A DNA stretch of 64,000 bases, taken from Rhinopomastus cyanomelas. Lineage: Eukaryota > Chordata > Aves > Bucerotiformes > Rhinopomastidae. Both the position numbers and the translations under genes were made by a program. Below, one piece after another: positions 53,134 through 63,487 of the stretch (positions are counted from its first letter, which is position 1; every line of letters begins with the position of its first letter). The stretch lies in contig VXBP01002785.1 of NCBI GenBank assembly GCA_013400115.1, positions 522,863 to 586,862 of the forward strand. Reading direction: 5' to 3'. The notes beneath the pieces are model-generated. The model had not been told where the DNA came from. It saw nothing but the letters and a program-made list of their open reading frames with translations, and searched no databases.

Positions 53134-53382
53134 TGGGATGCTCTTTGATACTTCCCCGTTGGATTTTGATGGTGGCTGTTTGAGCCATCACAGCAGCTGC
53201 TGTCTTTCCTTGGTGATCGAGCTAGAAGCCCAGTGGAGCAATGAGGAGATTTGTCTACTGCAAGGTGGTTCTGGCCACTTCGCTCATGTGGGTGCTCGTG
53301 GATGTCTTTTTACTTCTCTACTTCAGCGAGTGCAATAAGTGCGATGACAAGAAGGAAAGGTCCCTGCTGCCTGCTCTGAGGG
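53134..53382 (+). other. GALNT13: First coding exon of GALNT13 (with 5' UTR)
   Basis: The acceptor is TTTCCCCTTTGCTCGCAG|TG (AG at 53132-53133), with a good branch-point candidate GGCTAACGA at 53102-53110. The donor is AGGG|GTAAGT (GT at 53383). The exon carries 107 bases of 5' UTR and 142 coding bases. The acceptor rather than a transcription start at its left edge shows that at least one noncoding exon lies upstream. Confidence 0.85.
53241..53382 (+). CDS. GALNT13: Polypeptide N-acetylgalactosaminyltransferase 13, N-terminus (partial)
   Basis: GALNT13 is a Golgi glycosyltransferase that starts mucin-type O-glycosylation: it transfers GalNAc from UDP-GalNAc to Ser/Thr of proteins. It is mainly neural in known vertebrates. 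This exon encodes residues 1-47: cytosolic MRRFVYCK, one signal-anchor helix (about residues 9-28, VVLATSLMWVLVDVFLLLYF) and the start of the luminal stem (SECNKCDDKKERSLLPALR). The sequence matches GALNT13, not its close paralogue GALNT1, which differs at the start (RKFAY), in the helix and after CDEKKERG. The exon ends one base into codon 48 (phase 1; first base G, consistent with Ala48 of the family). The GT-A catalytic domain (with the DxH motif) and the ricin-type lectin domain lie in later exons outside this window. The ATG is the family start, and no stop interrupts it. Function is inferred from homology. Confidence 0.93.
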
Positions 53383-54268
53383 GTAAGTGCCCAGTCTCAC
53401 CTGTGTCTGAGCATCAGAATTCATTCATTTCTTAATCATTTGGTGTCGTAGTTGTTCCTCTGTGTTTTGTAAATGGTTTTTCCAATTCAAACAGGGCAGG
53501 ATCCGAAGGACTTTGTGGTGCTTTAGTGGTTTTTTGAATGACTTTCTGGTTATGTTTGTGGTTGGCCACTGCTGAAGAGAAAATCAAAGTCAGCATCTTA
53601 AGAACCTTTTTATATCAGGAGCCATTTGTGCTGCAGCAGAATTGATGCTCTGTGACTCGTTTTGCTGTCTGTGGAAGATGTTTCCTTTGCCCACTGGCTT
53701 TTAAGCCCTTTACTCTGTCTCAGATGATCCTTTTAAAAGGTACTTAGGTTCCCTCTGCCGTACGAGAACGTCGGGATTGAGTGTCTAGTGCACATGGAGA
53801 AGAGATTCCTGGCTCTGGATTTTTTGCAGTGCAGTTGCTAATGGGCAGTTAACAAAAGCTGAACCATGGTACCAGCTACAAGTTTTTGAGTGTAATTACT
53901 TGTTTCCAGAGCATTCACAGGGCGGCTTGTGTCCTTCTGTGCGCTCAGAAGACATGGACGTGTAGTTTAGTGCTTACAGTGAACTTCAGAGTGACCTGTA
54001 GAAGCTGCCCCGTTGACTCCCAACAGCGGTGAAGCCCATAAATCTCTGGGGAATTTGCAAAGAGCTGAGGGAGTGTAAATTTATGAAGTAGAGGTGTGTT
54101 TTCCTTTGTTCATGACCTTCCTACTCTGAGTGTAGGTTCTATGTATGGAAGATGGGATGTTCTTGGAATCCCTAATAGGGTTGCTGTGGTTTTAAACCAG
54201 TATTGGGGAAGACTCGTGACTAAACCAGTCCAGTTTACCTGTGCTGGCTATTGCAGCACAATAGTCAC
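53383..54268. other. Single-copy intronic DNA
   Basis: No repeat or further exon recognised between the donor and the first intronic CR1. Confidence 0.45.
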
Positions 54269-54271
54269 AAA

Positions 54272-54535
54272 ATCTCAGAGAGCAGGGCCTGAAGCTGCCA
54301 GGGGTGGGTTAGGTTGGATGTTAGGAAGCCCTTCCTCAGGGAAAGGGTGATCAGAGCCTGCAAGGGACTGCCCAGGGCAGTGGTGGTGGAGTCCCCATCC
54401 CTGGAGGTGTTGAAGGCCAGCCTGGCTGTGGCCCTTAGTGCCCTGGTGTGGCCGCTGGGGTGATGTTAGGTCCTGGTCTGTGCTGGCTGAGCTCAGAGAG
54501 CTTCTCCAGTCTCAGTCATTCTGGGATTCTGAGCT
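54272..54535 (+). mobile_element. CR1 3' part, group E
   Basis: AGCAGGGCCTGAAGCTGCCAG, GGATGTTAGGAAGCCCTTCC and TCCCCATCCCTGGAGGTGTTG to CAGTCATTCTGGGATTCTG. Confidence 0.92.
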
Positions 54536-54777
54536 GTCAGAGTGCTGTAATTTTCATGAGGCACTGTGAAAACTCTGAATGTACTGGTTTGACCTCTGAC
54601 CCATCCAGGTAAAGCCTGAGTGGGTCTGAGCATACAGAAGCTGACTGTGTTTAACCCAGTCCATTTTGTGGGCTGCAGTCTGTAGTCCAGTGGCCTTTGC
54701 AGTCTGGTTCAAGGTCAGACAAACAAAAATTTTTCCCCATAGTGAGTGGAAGTCCTTCTTTGAAAGAGTCCAGAAAG

Positions 54778-54952
54778 AGAGAAGTGGTGGAGTCCCCATC
54801 CCTGGGAGTGTTTAGCAACTGAGTAGCTACAGCACTTGAGGCCGTGGTCTAGGAGTTAGGGGGCTCTTGGCATGAGGGTTGGATTTGATGTTCCTGGAGG
54901 TCCTTTCCAGTCATGGTGTTTCAATGATGATGATTTGATGATTCCACGATGT
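54778..54952 (+). mobile_element. CR1 3' end, group D
   Basis: AGAAGTGGTGGAGTCCCCATCC, CTACAGCACTTGAGGCCGTGG, GGAGGTCCTTTCCAGTCATGG, GATTCCACGATG. Confidence 0.9.
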
Positions 54953-54954
54953 GC

Positions 54955-55706
54955 TCTCTCTAACAGTCAGCATGCTGTTTAACTGCACAAGGAACTGGCT
55001 TGGAATAGCAGATGAAAGGGATGTTCTGATGTCTTAGTAAGGCGAAGGAGACCCCAGGCAGCTCTGAGCAATTAGAAATATTTGAAAACTTCTGTAGCCT
55101 CCAACCCAGAAGACTGCTAAACCCCTTTTCCAGTAAATGCCCTGAGCTATTAATGACTGGAGTGACGTGTAGAGCTGCTCTGAAGTACCTGTGTGGGAAC
55201 CATCACCTTTGTTTTATTAATAGTGTGTTTGTCAGCCTCTAATTGAGACTGCAGATTATCCACAAACGGAACTAGCGGTGTAATTACAGAGGATATTAAA
55301 AAAGGCACAACAAGAGTCAATATACTAATAGAGATTTAAATTGGCCACGAGAATCCAGTAGGTGAAGTCGCTTAATCCATCACCCTCATCGTTAATTAGA
55401 GAGGGAAGATTGTGCTTAGTGGAATGGAGTGTTTGGAGGTGAGAGAGAGAGAAACCCCACATTCCCAGGAGTGGGTTGTGTTGCTGCTGCTTTCTCCTGT
55501 AGTTTGGGTGTGGGTGTTTGAGGGTACCTTGGGGTGCCTGGTGCAGTGTCGATTGGGCAGAGTTGTCTAATACATCTTGAGGAGGTGATGAGGTAGAAAA
55601 TTCCCAGAGTGCACATTGAACTGACTGTGGGGAAGCTACTTCCACACCAGTTGTTGTAGAGGGAGGATTGTAGTTCTTTCCCACTCCCCGAGGTTCCTTC
55701 CATCTT
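54955..55706. other. Single-copy intronic DNA
   Basis: No gene recognised. 55190-55400, with TTATTAATAGTG, CTCTAATTGAGACTGC and GTGTAATTACAGAGG, is a candidate conserved noncoding stretch. Confidence 0.4.
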
Positions 55707-55707
55707 G

Positions 55708-56262
55708 TCACAGAGTCACAGACTGGGTTGGGTTGAAGGGACATTCAAAGCTCCTCCAGTGCCACCCCTGCAGGGAGCAGGGCCATTGCTAACCAGAGTA
55801 GGTTGCTCACAGCTCCAAGGGCCAACCTGACCTGGGATGGGGCTTCTCCCACCTCTCTGGGCAACCTGGGCCAGGCTCAGCCCACAGCACCAACGATTTC
55901 TCCCTTCTCTCTGCTCTGAAACTCGCTCTGTCAGTTTAACCATTACCCCTGTTCCTGTCTGACAGCTGCTGCTCTAAAGTCTTCCCTCATCTTTCTGATT
56001 GGCCCCTTTAAGCCCTGAAAGGTTGCACTGAGGCCTCCTGGAACTTCTCTTCTCCAGCTGAACCTCCCAGTGCTCCCAGTGTGTCCCACAGCAGCAGGTT
56101 CCCCTTTCAGAGCAGCATCTCTGGGCCTCTAGTGGCTCCGCTCCACAAGATCCAGGTCTCTGCTGGGCTGAGAAGCCCAGAGCTGGACTCAGCCCTTGTC
56201 CTGTCCCACAGCTCCTGCTCAGAAGTCCCCCTACCTTTCAGCCCTCAAAGGCCTCACTAAGG
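55708..56262 (-). mobile_element. CR1 copy, group C
   Basis: Antisense: GTCACAGAGTCACAGACTGGG, CAGAGTAGGTTGCTCACAGC, CTCTGTCAGTTTAACCATTACC, CCACAGCAGCAGGTTCCCC. Some later segments (CTGTCCCACAGCTCCTGC) repeat near 56210, suggesting internal rearrangement. Confidence 0.9.
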
Positions 56263-56430
56263 TCTTACAACAAACTGCTCAGAAGGTGGAGATTTCTCTG
56301 GAGGCTCAGATTTTACCTTGAGTTTCAGAAAGCTGAGTAGGTCCAACCATNTACAGCTCCTGCTCAGAAGTCCCCCTGCCTTTCAGCCCTCAAACCTTGA
56401 GTTTCAGAAAGCTGAGTAGGTCCAACCATG
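56212..56430. repeat. Direct duplication around a single N (56351)
   Basis: ACAGCTCCTGCTCAGAAGTCC to AGGTCCAACCAT (56211-56350) recurs after the N as 56352-56429, but the second version lacks ~60 bases (AGGCCTCACTAAGG through the next segment). As at 4488, the N lies exactly at the join, so unmerged contig ends carrying an indel polymorphism are likely. Confidence 0.85.
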
Positions 56431-56812
56431 CCTCAACCCTTTCAGAAGAGCTGTTGGAAAGGTTTGATGTGGACCATGATGTTGAGTAGAAGTTGGCTCT
56501 GGCTTTTCCCCAAATGGAAATAAAATGCAAGTTGTGTAGTGGAAAATGAGACAGAGCATCACTTGGCAGGAGACAGCCGTCTGGGGAGAGCATCCTCCTC
56601 TTCCTGCCAGTGCAGGAGCCAGAGCTGACTTAGGGATTTCGAAAGTGGGGTGTTGTAGTGCACCCATCAGCAGTTTGCTTGGGCAGGGCTGCGAAGGGAA
56701 GAAACAAGTTGCCACGTCCTGAAAACGCTGGATGTCCACACCATTTACCCTGGAGGATGTGTGCATGATGCCCTCAGGAGCATGGAACCTTCTCCACAGC
56801 AGCCTGGAAGGA
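56431..56812. other. No feature recognised
   Basis: Single-copy intronic DNA. Confidence 0.4.
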
Positions 56813-56814
56813 GG

Positions 56815-57102
56815 GAGGAGCAAGATGGTTGGGTTGTTGGTCTCTTCTCCCTGTGAACTAGTGGTAGGGTGAGAGGAAACAGTCTTGGGAAAGTTGAGGA
56901 ACAATTTCTGTCCCACAACATTTCTCTAGGCCTGGCCTAGGCTTTCTGGGGCAGTGAGGGAGTCCTTGTGTCTGGAGAGGCTGCAAAGCTGTGGGAGATG
57001 TGTGGTGATGGATGGGGTGAGTGGGGACCTAGCAGTGCTGGGGAAATGGTTGAACTTGATGAGTTTGAGTCTCTTCCAACCCAAAGGGTTCTGTGATTAT
57101 CC
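56815..57102 (+). mobile_element. CR1 fragment, 3' part
   Basis: GAGCAAGATGGTTGGGTTGTTGGTCTC, GTCTGGAGAGGCTGCAAAGC, GAAATGGTTGAACTTGATGAG, AAGGGTTCTGTGATT. Same group as 37840-38142 (AACTTGATG-type end). Confidence 0.85.
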
Positions 57103-57104
57103 CC

Positions 57105-57415
57105 CCCAGGTTCTGTGATGCCCAGAGGGTGTTTGCTTCAAGGTGCCTGGTGCAGCAGTTGGCAGAGGGAGGATCTAGCTTGTCTCTAGGCATCTTGTCA
57201 AGAAGAACACATCCTGCAGTCAGAAACATAGCAACGTGCATTTCCTTCATCCATGGCTATGGAATTTGAAACGGGAAAGGGCTTTACCACAAAAACCCTC
57301 TTATCCTCAATTTAAAAGCCAAATAAGTTGGTTAAAGGTAGTATTTTCTTTGGAGACAGCTGTTGGCAGCTTCCTGCTCCTAGTAAGAGTAAAATATGTC
57401 TTGGAGGGAAGTCAG
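57105..57415. other. No feature recognised
   Basis: Single-copy intronic DNA. Confidence 0.4.
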
Positions 57416-57775
57416 GTCACAGAATATTGGGGATTAGAAGGGACCTTGAAAGATCATAGAGTCTAATCCCCCTACCAGAACAGGATCCCCTAGATCAAGT
57501 CACGCAAGAACATGACCAGGTGGGTTTTAAACGTCTCCAGAGAAGGAGACTCCACAAAGGCTCTCTGGGCAGCTCCTTTCAGTGTGCTCTGTCACCCTCA
57601 CTGGGAAGAAGTTCCTTCTCAGATTGCTGTGGAACCTCCCCTGTGGCAGCTCACGCTCCTTGCCCCTTGTCCTATCATTAGGTGCCCCTGAGCAGAGCCT
57701 GGCTCCACCCTCCTTTTCTGTATTGATCAAGATTTACGGGGCCACCCCTCAGTCTTCTTTCTTCCAAGCTAGTAC
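57416..57775 (-). mobile_element. CR1 fragment, group A
   Basis: Antisense: GTCACAGAATATTGGGGATTAG, CCTAGATCAAGTCACGCAAG, GTAGCTCACGCTCCTTGCC-type block, ending at CAGTCTTCTTTCTTCCAAGC. Minus-strand peptide: SNDRTRGKERELPQGRFHSN is recognisable. Confidence 0.92.
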
Positions 57776-57777
57776 TT

Positions 57778-58572
57778 CCAGATACTTCTCTCCCAATAAT
57801 AAAATGGGGGAGCACACGCTGTGGTTGAAGCAGCCACTGTAAAGCGTGATTAATTAACATGAGTAATGAGATGGGATTGGGATTTGGGGGTGTCGGCTTT
57901 GCGGTGCCAGCCAGAGGAGGGTTTAGATTGGTGGTGACAGATCTTTAATGCTGGATTTTCTTTCATTTCATTCCGGTGTCTGACGCTTTATGCAGATTGT
58001 TGTTTCCTTGTCGTTAACTACCTCCTCAGAACGGATTTGTCATGAAATCGGAGGAAATCATTAAGATGCTGCTTTAAAGAAAGCTCGGAAGAGGAAGATT
58101 TGCTTCTTCCAATCCTGTATTTATGTGTTTTGATCTTCTCTTTATCTAACACCAAGGTCTGTGTTGTCAGAGAAAACACTTAAGATGCAGCCCTAAAAGT
58201 TTGGGGTTTTGGCCAAGTTTAAGGGATGAGGTGTTTGCTGTGGTAGTTCCCATAGTAACGTGTTTATCTGTCACGCTACGTCTCGGCTGCAGCAATGGAG
58301 CTGAATATTCTTTATGGCCTGTTGCAAAGATTTTAGTAGCCCACCATAAAGATTTTTAATAGAGGGATGGAGGGGTGTGAGCATTGCACCGGATTCTTCT
58401 TGCAAATTTGTTGACAAATAGGTTGGGAAGTGCTGATTGGGATATTGTGGCAACACATGGAGTTTATTTATAGATCTTCAGCAGCAAGAAGAAAATTAAA
58501 AGGCATTTCTGGAGCTTGAGGAAAGGCGGGAATAGCAGATGTTGTCTTATGATTGCAAACTTAAAAACTAAT
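57778..58572. other. Single-copy intronic DNA
   Basis: No gene recognised. 58005-58110 (TCGTTAACTACCTCC, AACGGATTTGTCATGAAATC) is repeat-free and CpG-retaining. Confidence 0.4.
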
Positions 58573-58573
58573 T

Positions 58574-58622
58574 GTAGAATTGTTTAGATTGGAAAAGACC
58601 GTAAAGTCCAACCATTAGCAAT
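58574..58622 (-). mobile_element. CR1 3' terminus only
   Basis: TAGAATTGTTTAGATTGGAAAAGACCGTAAAGTCCAACC, ~50 bases. Confidence 0.75.
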
Positions 58623-58699
58623 AAGTGGAGGTGGAACACTGAGTGATGTGCTGATCTCTGGCTTGAACTTATGAAAACATTGTGTTCTGTAGCACATAA

Positions 58700-59268
58700 C
58701 ACAGAATCACACAGAATCCCAGAAGGATTGGGGCTACAGAAGACCTCTGAGCTCATCCAGCCCAAACCAGGATTTAACGTCACCCAGATGAAGGGCCACA
58801 GCCAGGCTGTTCTTCAGCACCTCCAGGGATGGGGACTCCGCCACTGTCCTGGGCAGTCCAGTCCAGGCTCTGATCTCCCTTTTCCACCAGGAAGGGCTTC
58901 CTAACATCCAACCTGACCCTTCCCTGGTGCAGCTTCAGGCCCTGCCATCTTGTCCTGATGGTGGTTGCCTGGGAGAAGAGCCTGACCCCTGCTTGACTAC
59001 AACCTCCTTTCAGAGAGTTGGAGAGAGGGAGATGGTCCTTCCTTGAGTCTCCTTTTCTCCAGGCTAAACACCCGCAGCTCCCTCAACCTCTCCTCATCAG
59101 ACTTTCCCTCCAGTCCCTTCCTCAGCCTTATTGCTCCTCTGGACCATCTTCAGCCCCTCCATCTCTTTCTTGGAATGAGGGGTCCAGCACTGGCCCCACT
59201 ACTTGAGGGGAGGCCTCCCCAGTGCAGGGGGAGAATGATATCCCTAGTCTGTCCAGTGTGAGCTGGCA
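58700..59268 (-). mobile_element. CR1 copy, group E, long
   Basis: Antisense: CAGAATCACACAGAATCCCAG, CCTCCAGGGATGGGGACTCC, GCTTCAGGCCCTGCCATCTTG, ACAACCTCCTTTCAGAGAG, CCCTCAACCTCTCCTCATC. Its 5' part reaches ORF2 at CACTGGCCCCACTACTTGAGGGG. Confidence 0.93.
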
Positions 59269-59457
59269 GATATTTTTGTGGGGATGGAGTTTATTGTGAG
59301 ATATGTTTGTGTATCATATTCCACATGTGTCTGTACTTATGGCCTCTGTGTGCGTAAGCTGTAGATGTTGCTCAAGTTAAAATCTAGCAAAAGGTCCTGC
59401 CCTCTCACTCCTCCTTCCTTCTCTCTGACCCAGTGAGAGGCTCACTGAGAGGTTGTG

Positions 59458-59980
59458 TAGCACAGAATTACTGAGGCTAGAAAAGACCTCGAAGATCATC
59501 AAGTCCAAGTACGACCATAGAATCATTCAGGTTAGAAAAGATCCTTGGGATCATCCAGTCCAACCATCAACCCTACTCTACAAGTTCACCCCTAAACCAG
59601 ATCCCCCAACACTAAATCTGAGCTACTTTTAAACACATCCAGGGATGGGGACTCAACCACCACCCTGGGCAGCCCATTCAAGTGCCTGACTTCTCTCCTT
59701 GAAGAACTTCTTTCTGAAGTCCAGTCTAACCCTCCCCTGTTTAGGCTTGATGCCCTTCCCTCTGGTTCTGTTGCTAATGACCTGTGAGAAGAGACCAGCA
59801 CCAACATCTCCACAATGTCCTTTTAGATAATTGTAGAGAGCGATGAGGTCTCCCCTCAGCCTCCTCTTCCTCAAACTAAACAGCTCCAACTCTCTCAATC
59901 TCTCCCCATAAGATTTATTCTCCAGGCCCTTCACTGGCTTCATTGTCCTCCTCTGCACTCACTCCAGCATTCTCACTCTT
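59458..59980 (-). mobile_element. CR1 copy with two stacked 3' ends, group F
   Basis: Antisense: a short 3' end (CACAGAATTACTGAGGCTAG, 59458-59512) sits directly before a longer copy starting CCATAGAATCATTCAGG. Its minus-strand frame gives MKPVKGLENKSYGERLRELE and GKGIKPKQGRVRLDFRKKFF. The 5' edge is at CTGCACTCACTCCAGC. Confidence 0.92.
59653..59958 (-). pseudogene. CR1 ORF2 remnant
   Basis: 101 codons of ORF2 C-terminal region, frame open until near the 3' end (shifts at ~59700). Confidence 0.8.
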
Positions 59981-60342
59981 CCATTGCTTTGAGAGGCTCT
60001 GTACAACCAGAAGTGTTAATGATTTATTTTTGCCTTTGCTTTTACACTGTTTCAGAGTTTAATGCAACAACTTGATTAAAAATTGAATGAGTGGGTTGGA
60101 AAAAATAGTCTTTTCTCCTGTCTGTGGTGGTTTGAAGTGCTGCTAGTGGTTCTGTGGTTAAACAGGAATAAAATCTGTGGTACCTGCCCAAGTAACAGGG
60201 GCATTTGTCCGTCGGGGCAGGTAGGAATGAATAAAATTGTCTGTATTATAATTCACTAACATTGGTAAACACTGGAGAGAAGGAAGTTACTATCTGTCTG
60301 AACAGGCAGAAAGCAACGTGAAAATCTCAATTTCTATGCTTG
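59981..60342. other. No feature recognised
   Basis: Single-copy intronic DNA. Confidence 0.4.
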
Positions 60343-60343
60343 T

Positions 60344-60630
60344 TACAGAATCGTAGAGACTGTTAGGGATTGGAAGGGACCTTGAAAGATCAGCCAGTCC
60401 AATCCCCCCGCCACAGCAGGACCACCTAGATCAACTCACACAGGAACATGTCCAGGTGGGTTTTCAACATCTCCAGTGAAGGAGACTCCACACCCGCCCT
60501 GGGCAGCCCCTTCCAGTGCTCTGTCACCCTCACCATGAAAAAGTTCCTTCTCAGGTTGATGTGGAACCTCCCCTGTTCCGGCTCACGCCTGCTGCCCCTT
60601 GTCCTACTGTTGGATGGCACTGAGAAGAGC
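60344..60630 (-). mobile_element. CR1 fragment, group A
   Basis: Antisense: CAGAATCGTAGAGACTGTTAGGG, CTCACACAGGAACATGTCCAGG, CTCACCATGAAAAAGTTCC. The minus-strand frame 60426-60620 (NSRTRGSRREPEQGRFHINL through AGVESPSLEMLKTHLDMFLC) is open to the family stop. Confidence 0.93.
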
Positions 60631-60990
60631 TGCAGGAATAGCTGTGGTGTTTGGGGGTTGCTACCCCAGTGCAGATGTTTACCAAGTTGTAAAAACCACC
60701 AGCTGTGCGACCTACTATTCTGCTCTGCAGGCTGAGCAGGATCTGTCGGTTTAAAATGTGTTTTCTGCAGAAAGGTTTGGAGTTGAAGAGTTGGAAAGAA
60801 AAGTTTCTGCTCCCCCCACAGCTTCTCCTCCCTTGATGACTTCTGCTTTCTTCACTTCTCTCCATCTTGGACTGTTCCGTGCTGTGTTGCTACTACTGAT
60901 AGAGAATGTTACCTCTTCTGAGGCTGAAGGGAATTTATGATGGGTGGAAGGATTCTCCTGGACCTGAAGAGACTGTGAGAATTGTCAACT
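60631..60990. other. No feature recognised
   Basis: Single-copy intronic DNA. Confidence 0.4.
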
Positions 60991-60997
60991 TTGAAGA

Positions 60998-61232
60998 TTA
61001 TGGCCTCAAGTTGCATCAGGGGAGGTTTAGATTGGATCTTAGGAAGAAGTTGTTTCCTAAGAGAGTGGTTGGGTGCTGGAACAGGCTGCCCAGGGAGGTG
61101 GTGGAGTTGCCACCCCTGTAGAGGTTTAAAAACTGAATAGCTAGAGCCCTTGAGGCCATGGTTTAGGGGTTAGGGAGTTGTGGACTTAATGATGCTGGAG
61201 GTCCTTTCCAGCCGTGATGATTCTGTGATTCA
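60998..61232 (+). mobile_element. CR1 3' part, group D
   Basis: GGCCTCAAGTTGCATCAGGGG, AGAGAGTGGTTGGGTGCTGG and GGAGGTCCTTTCCAGCCGTG to GATTCTGTGATTCATG. Plus-strand peptide: DYGLKLHQGRFRLDLRKKLF. Confidence 0.92.
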
Positions 61233-61342
61233 TGAGGATCAAGACTGAGGTCAGATGACTTCTGTGATTTCAGAGAGAAGCAGGAAATTGTCTATAATGG
61301 GTGTTTAATCTCAGTTCAGTGTAGGAGCAGTGTGATGAAACT

Positions 61343-61847
61343 GTGTCTGTCTCCAAGGCAAATGGCATCTTGGTGTGGATCAGAATCGGGGTGGTTAATA
61401 GATGGAGAGAGGTTCTCCTCCCTCTCTGCTCTGCCCTGGTGAGACCACACCGGGAATGTTGTGTCCAGTTCTGGGCCCCTCAGTTCCAGAAGGACACAGA
61501 GCTGCTGGAGGGAGTCCAGCGCAGAGTCACAGAGATGATGGAGGGAGTGGAGCATCTCCCTGCTGAGGAAAGCCTGAAGGAGCTGGGTCTCTTGAGGTAG
61601 GAAAAAAAGGGGGCTGAGGGGTGACCCCATGAATGTTGGTAAATATGGAAAGGGTGGGGGTCAGGCGGATGAAGCCAGGTTCTGCTCTGTGGCATCCAGA
61701 GATAGGACAAGGGGCACCGGGTGTAAGCTGGAACAGAGGAGGTTCTACATCAGTCTGAGAAGGAACTTCTTTGCAGTGAAGGTACCAGAGCCTTGGAAGG
61801 GGCTGCCCATGGGGGTTGTGGAGTCTCCTTTCTCTGGAGATGTTTAA
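61343..61847 (+). pseudogene. Broken CR1 ORF2 C-terminus
   Basis: Two frames joined by a frameshift at an A-run (GGAAAAAAAGGGGG near 61600). A second shift near 61830 (CTCCTTTCTCTGG has an extra T compared with other copies) disrupts the end. Confidence 0.82.
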
Positions 61848-61966
61848 AACCCACTCGGTCATGTTCCTGTGCAACTGGATCTAGGGGATCCTGCTGTGTC
61901 GGGGGATTGGACTGGCTGATCTTTCAAGGTCTCTTCCAGTCCCTAATGTTGTGATTCTGTGAAGTA
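61348..61966 (+). mobile_element. CR1 copy, group A, 5'-truncated
   Basis: AAGGCAAATGGCATCTTGGTG, GTTCTGGGCCCCTCAGTTCC and GTTGGTAAATATGGAAAGGG to GTTGTGATTCTGTGAAG. The plus-strand frame 61343-61600 (GILVWIRIGVVNRWREVLLP) shifts near 61595 into 61629-61847 (NVGKYGKGGGQADEARFCSV). Confidence 0.94.
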
Positions 61967-61969
61967 ACT

Positions 61970-62434
61970 CCTAGTTGTGTTCCTCAGTGGTGGAGCAGTG
62001 TGGGATTGGAATGGTGATGAGGAGCTGGATTCTCTGTTGTGAAGCTGTGGTTGTTTAGGCATCCAAACACCATCCTCTGAGTCTTATTCTTGTCGCTGTC
62101 ACGCACGGTGTTCGTGTAAGGCCCTAATGAAAATGTTTAGCTACAGACACCCTATGGGGCCTTGATTGCCAAATCTGACAAGCTCAAGTGAGCGTTAATT
62201 TGCATAATAAAGCCTGAAGAATCAGAGGGAAATTCATTCCAATGTCATCCTGCTTGTCCTTGGGATCCTGATTTGTATTCAAACAAACAAGACTCCAAGC
62301 TGGTTCTTGGCACTCAGGGTTGTGTGTTCTTAGGGAGAAGATGGGTCCTGCCATCGGGGCGCTTTGTGCTCTTGAGGCTGTGCCCATGGCAGAGGGGGTC
62401 ACTGACCTTAGTATTTGGCTAAGAAGGGCATTTT
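61970..62434. other. No feature recognised
   Basis: Single-copy intronic DNA. Confidence 0.4.
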
Positions 62435-62435
62435 A

Positions 62436-62722
62436 TCATAGAAACCCAGACTGAGTTGTGTTAGGAGGGAGCACAGAACTCATTCAGCCCCAACCTTCTG
62501 CCATAGGCAGCGACACCTCTCACCAGACCAGGTTGACCACAGCCCCATCCACCCTGGCCTTGGACACTTCCAGGGATGACGGAGCAGTCACAACCTCCCT
62601 GGGCAACCTGCCCCAGGGTCTCAGTACCCTCCCAGGGAGGGATTTCTGCTTCAGATCTCATCTCAATCTCCCCTCTTTTGGCTTGAACCCATCCTCCTTG
62701 TCCTAGCGTTGGATGCCCCGTT
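62436..62722 (-). mobile_element. CR1 3' part, group B
   Basis: Antisense: CATAGAAACCCAGACTGAGTTG, GGCAGCGACACCTCTCACCAG, AGGGATGACGGAGCAGTCAC, GGCTTGAACCCATCCTCC, CTTGTCCTAGCGTTGG. Confidence 0.92.
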
Positions 62723-62724
62723 GA

Positions 62725-63485
62725 TGACAAAGGAACTAAGAGGCATTTCTAGCCTGAGTTGGGGGACACTGCTGTGATCCTGCAGGAGACAGAATTTCTC
62801 CATCTGGCTTTTGACACCTCTGTCTTGAGGAGGTTTTAGTCTAGACAGCTTAAAGCTGTTCCTGAGGCAAAACAGCACAATAATCTCAGTAAATGATCCC
62901 TTGATTGGTTTGTTCAAACCCGTTAAAGTGCAAAAGCACAGGCAAGTGTTTGGGTTTTCCTGCTCACAGAACCCTGAGTGCAGATGCTCATAAAGCCTCA
63001 ATTCAAACCCTAAAGTCTGTTTGCACATTTTTCCATGAGATTTGTGCTGTTAAAAAAGCAGAGCAGTGTTAAGCCTACAACTATGGAGGTTTTATTGTCT
63101 GACTTTATTGTTCGGGCTCAAAGTTGGAAGTAAATTGGAAGCATTTAACTCCTAAATTGCTCTGTTCTCCACCTTGAAAATGCTGAGTGTATCTGCCCAG
63201 CACTTTCTTTTCAGTTCTTACACAGTAAATTGAATCTTTGCTGCATGAGAGGCTGCTGTGCCCTTAACCTGCTGCTGTTGCACCTCTCTCACTGCTCCTG
63301 AGATGGGCTAGGCTCAAGCCTGCCTCAGAGCAATTTGGGTGTTGCTGGTAGGATGGAGCCCTGTATTAGCTGGGACAGAAATAGCCCCTGTCCTCCCTGC
63401 CCTCACCAGTCATTCCAGGCTGTGCACCTTACCCACATTCAAAAACCAAATAGATCTACCTTGAATCACACACACAGACAGCATT
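62725..63485. other. No feature recognised
   Basis: Single-copy intronic DNA. Confidence 0.4.
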
Positions 63486-63487
63486 GT

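Noticed and set aside
53241..53382. Assignment to GALNT1 instead of GALNT13
   Set aside because: RRFVY, MWVLVDVFLL and CDDKKERSLLPALR agree with GALNT13; GALNT1 differs at these places.
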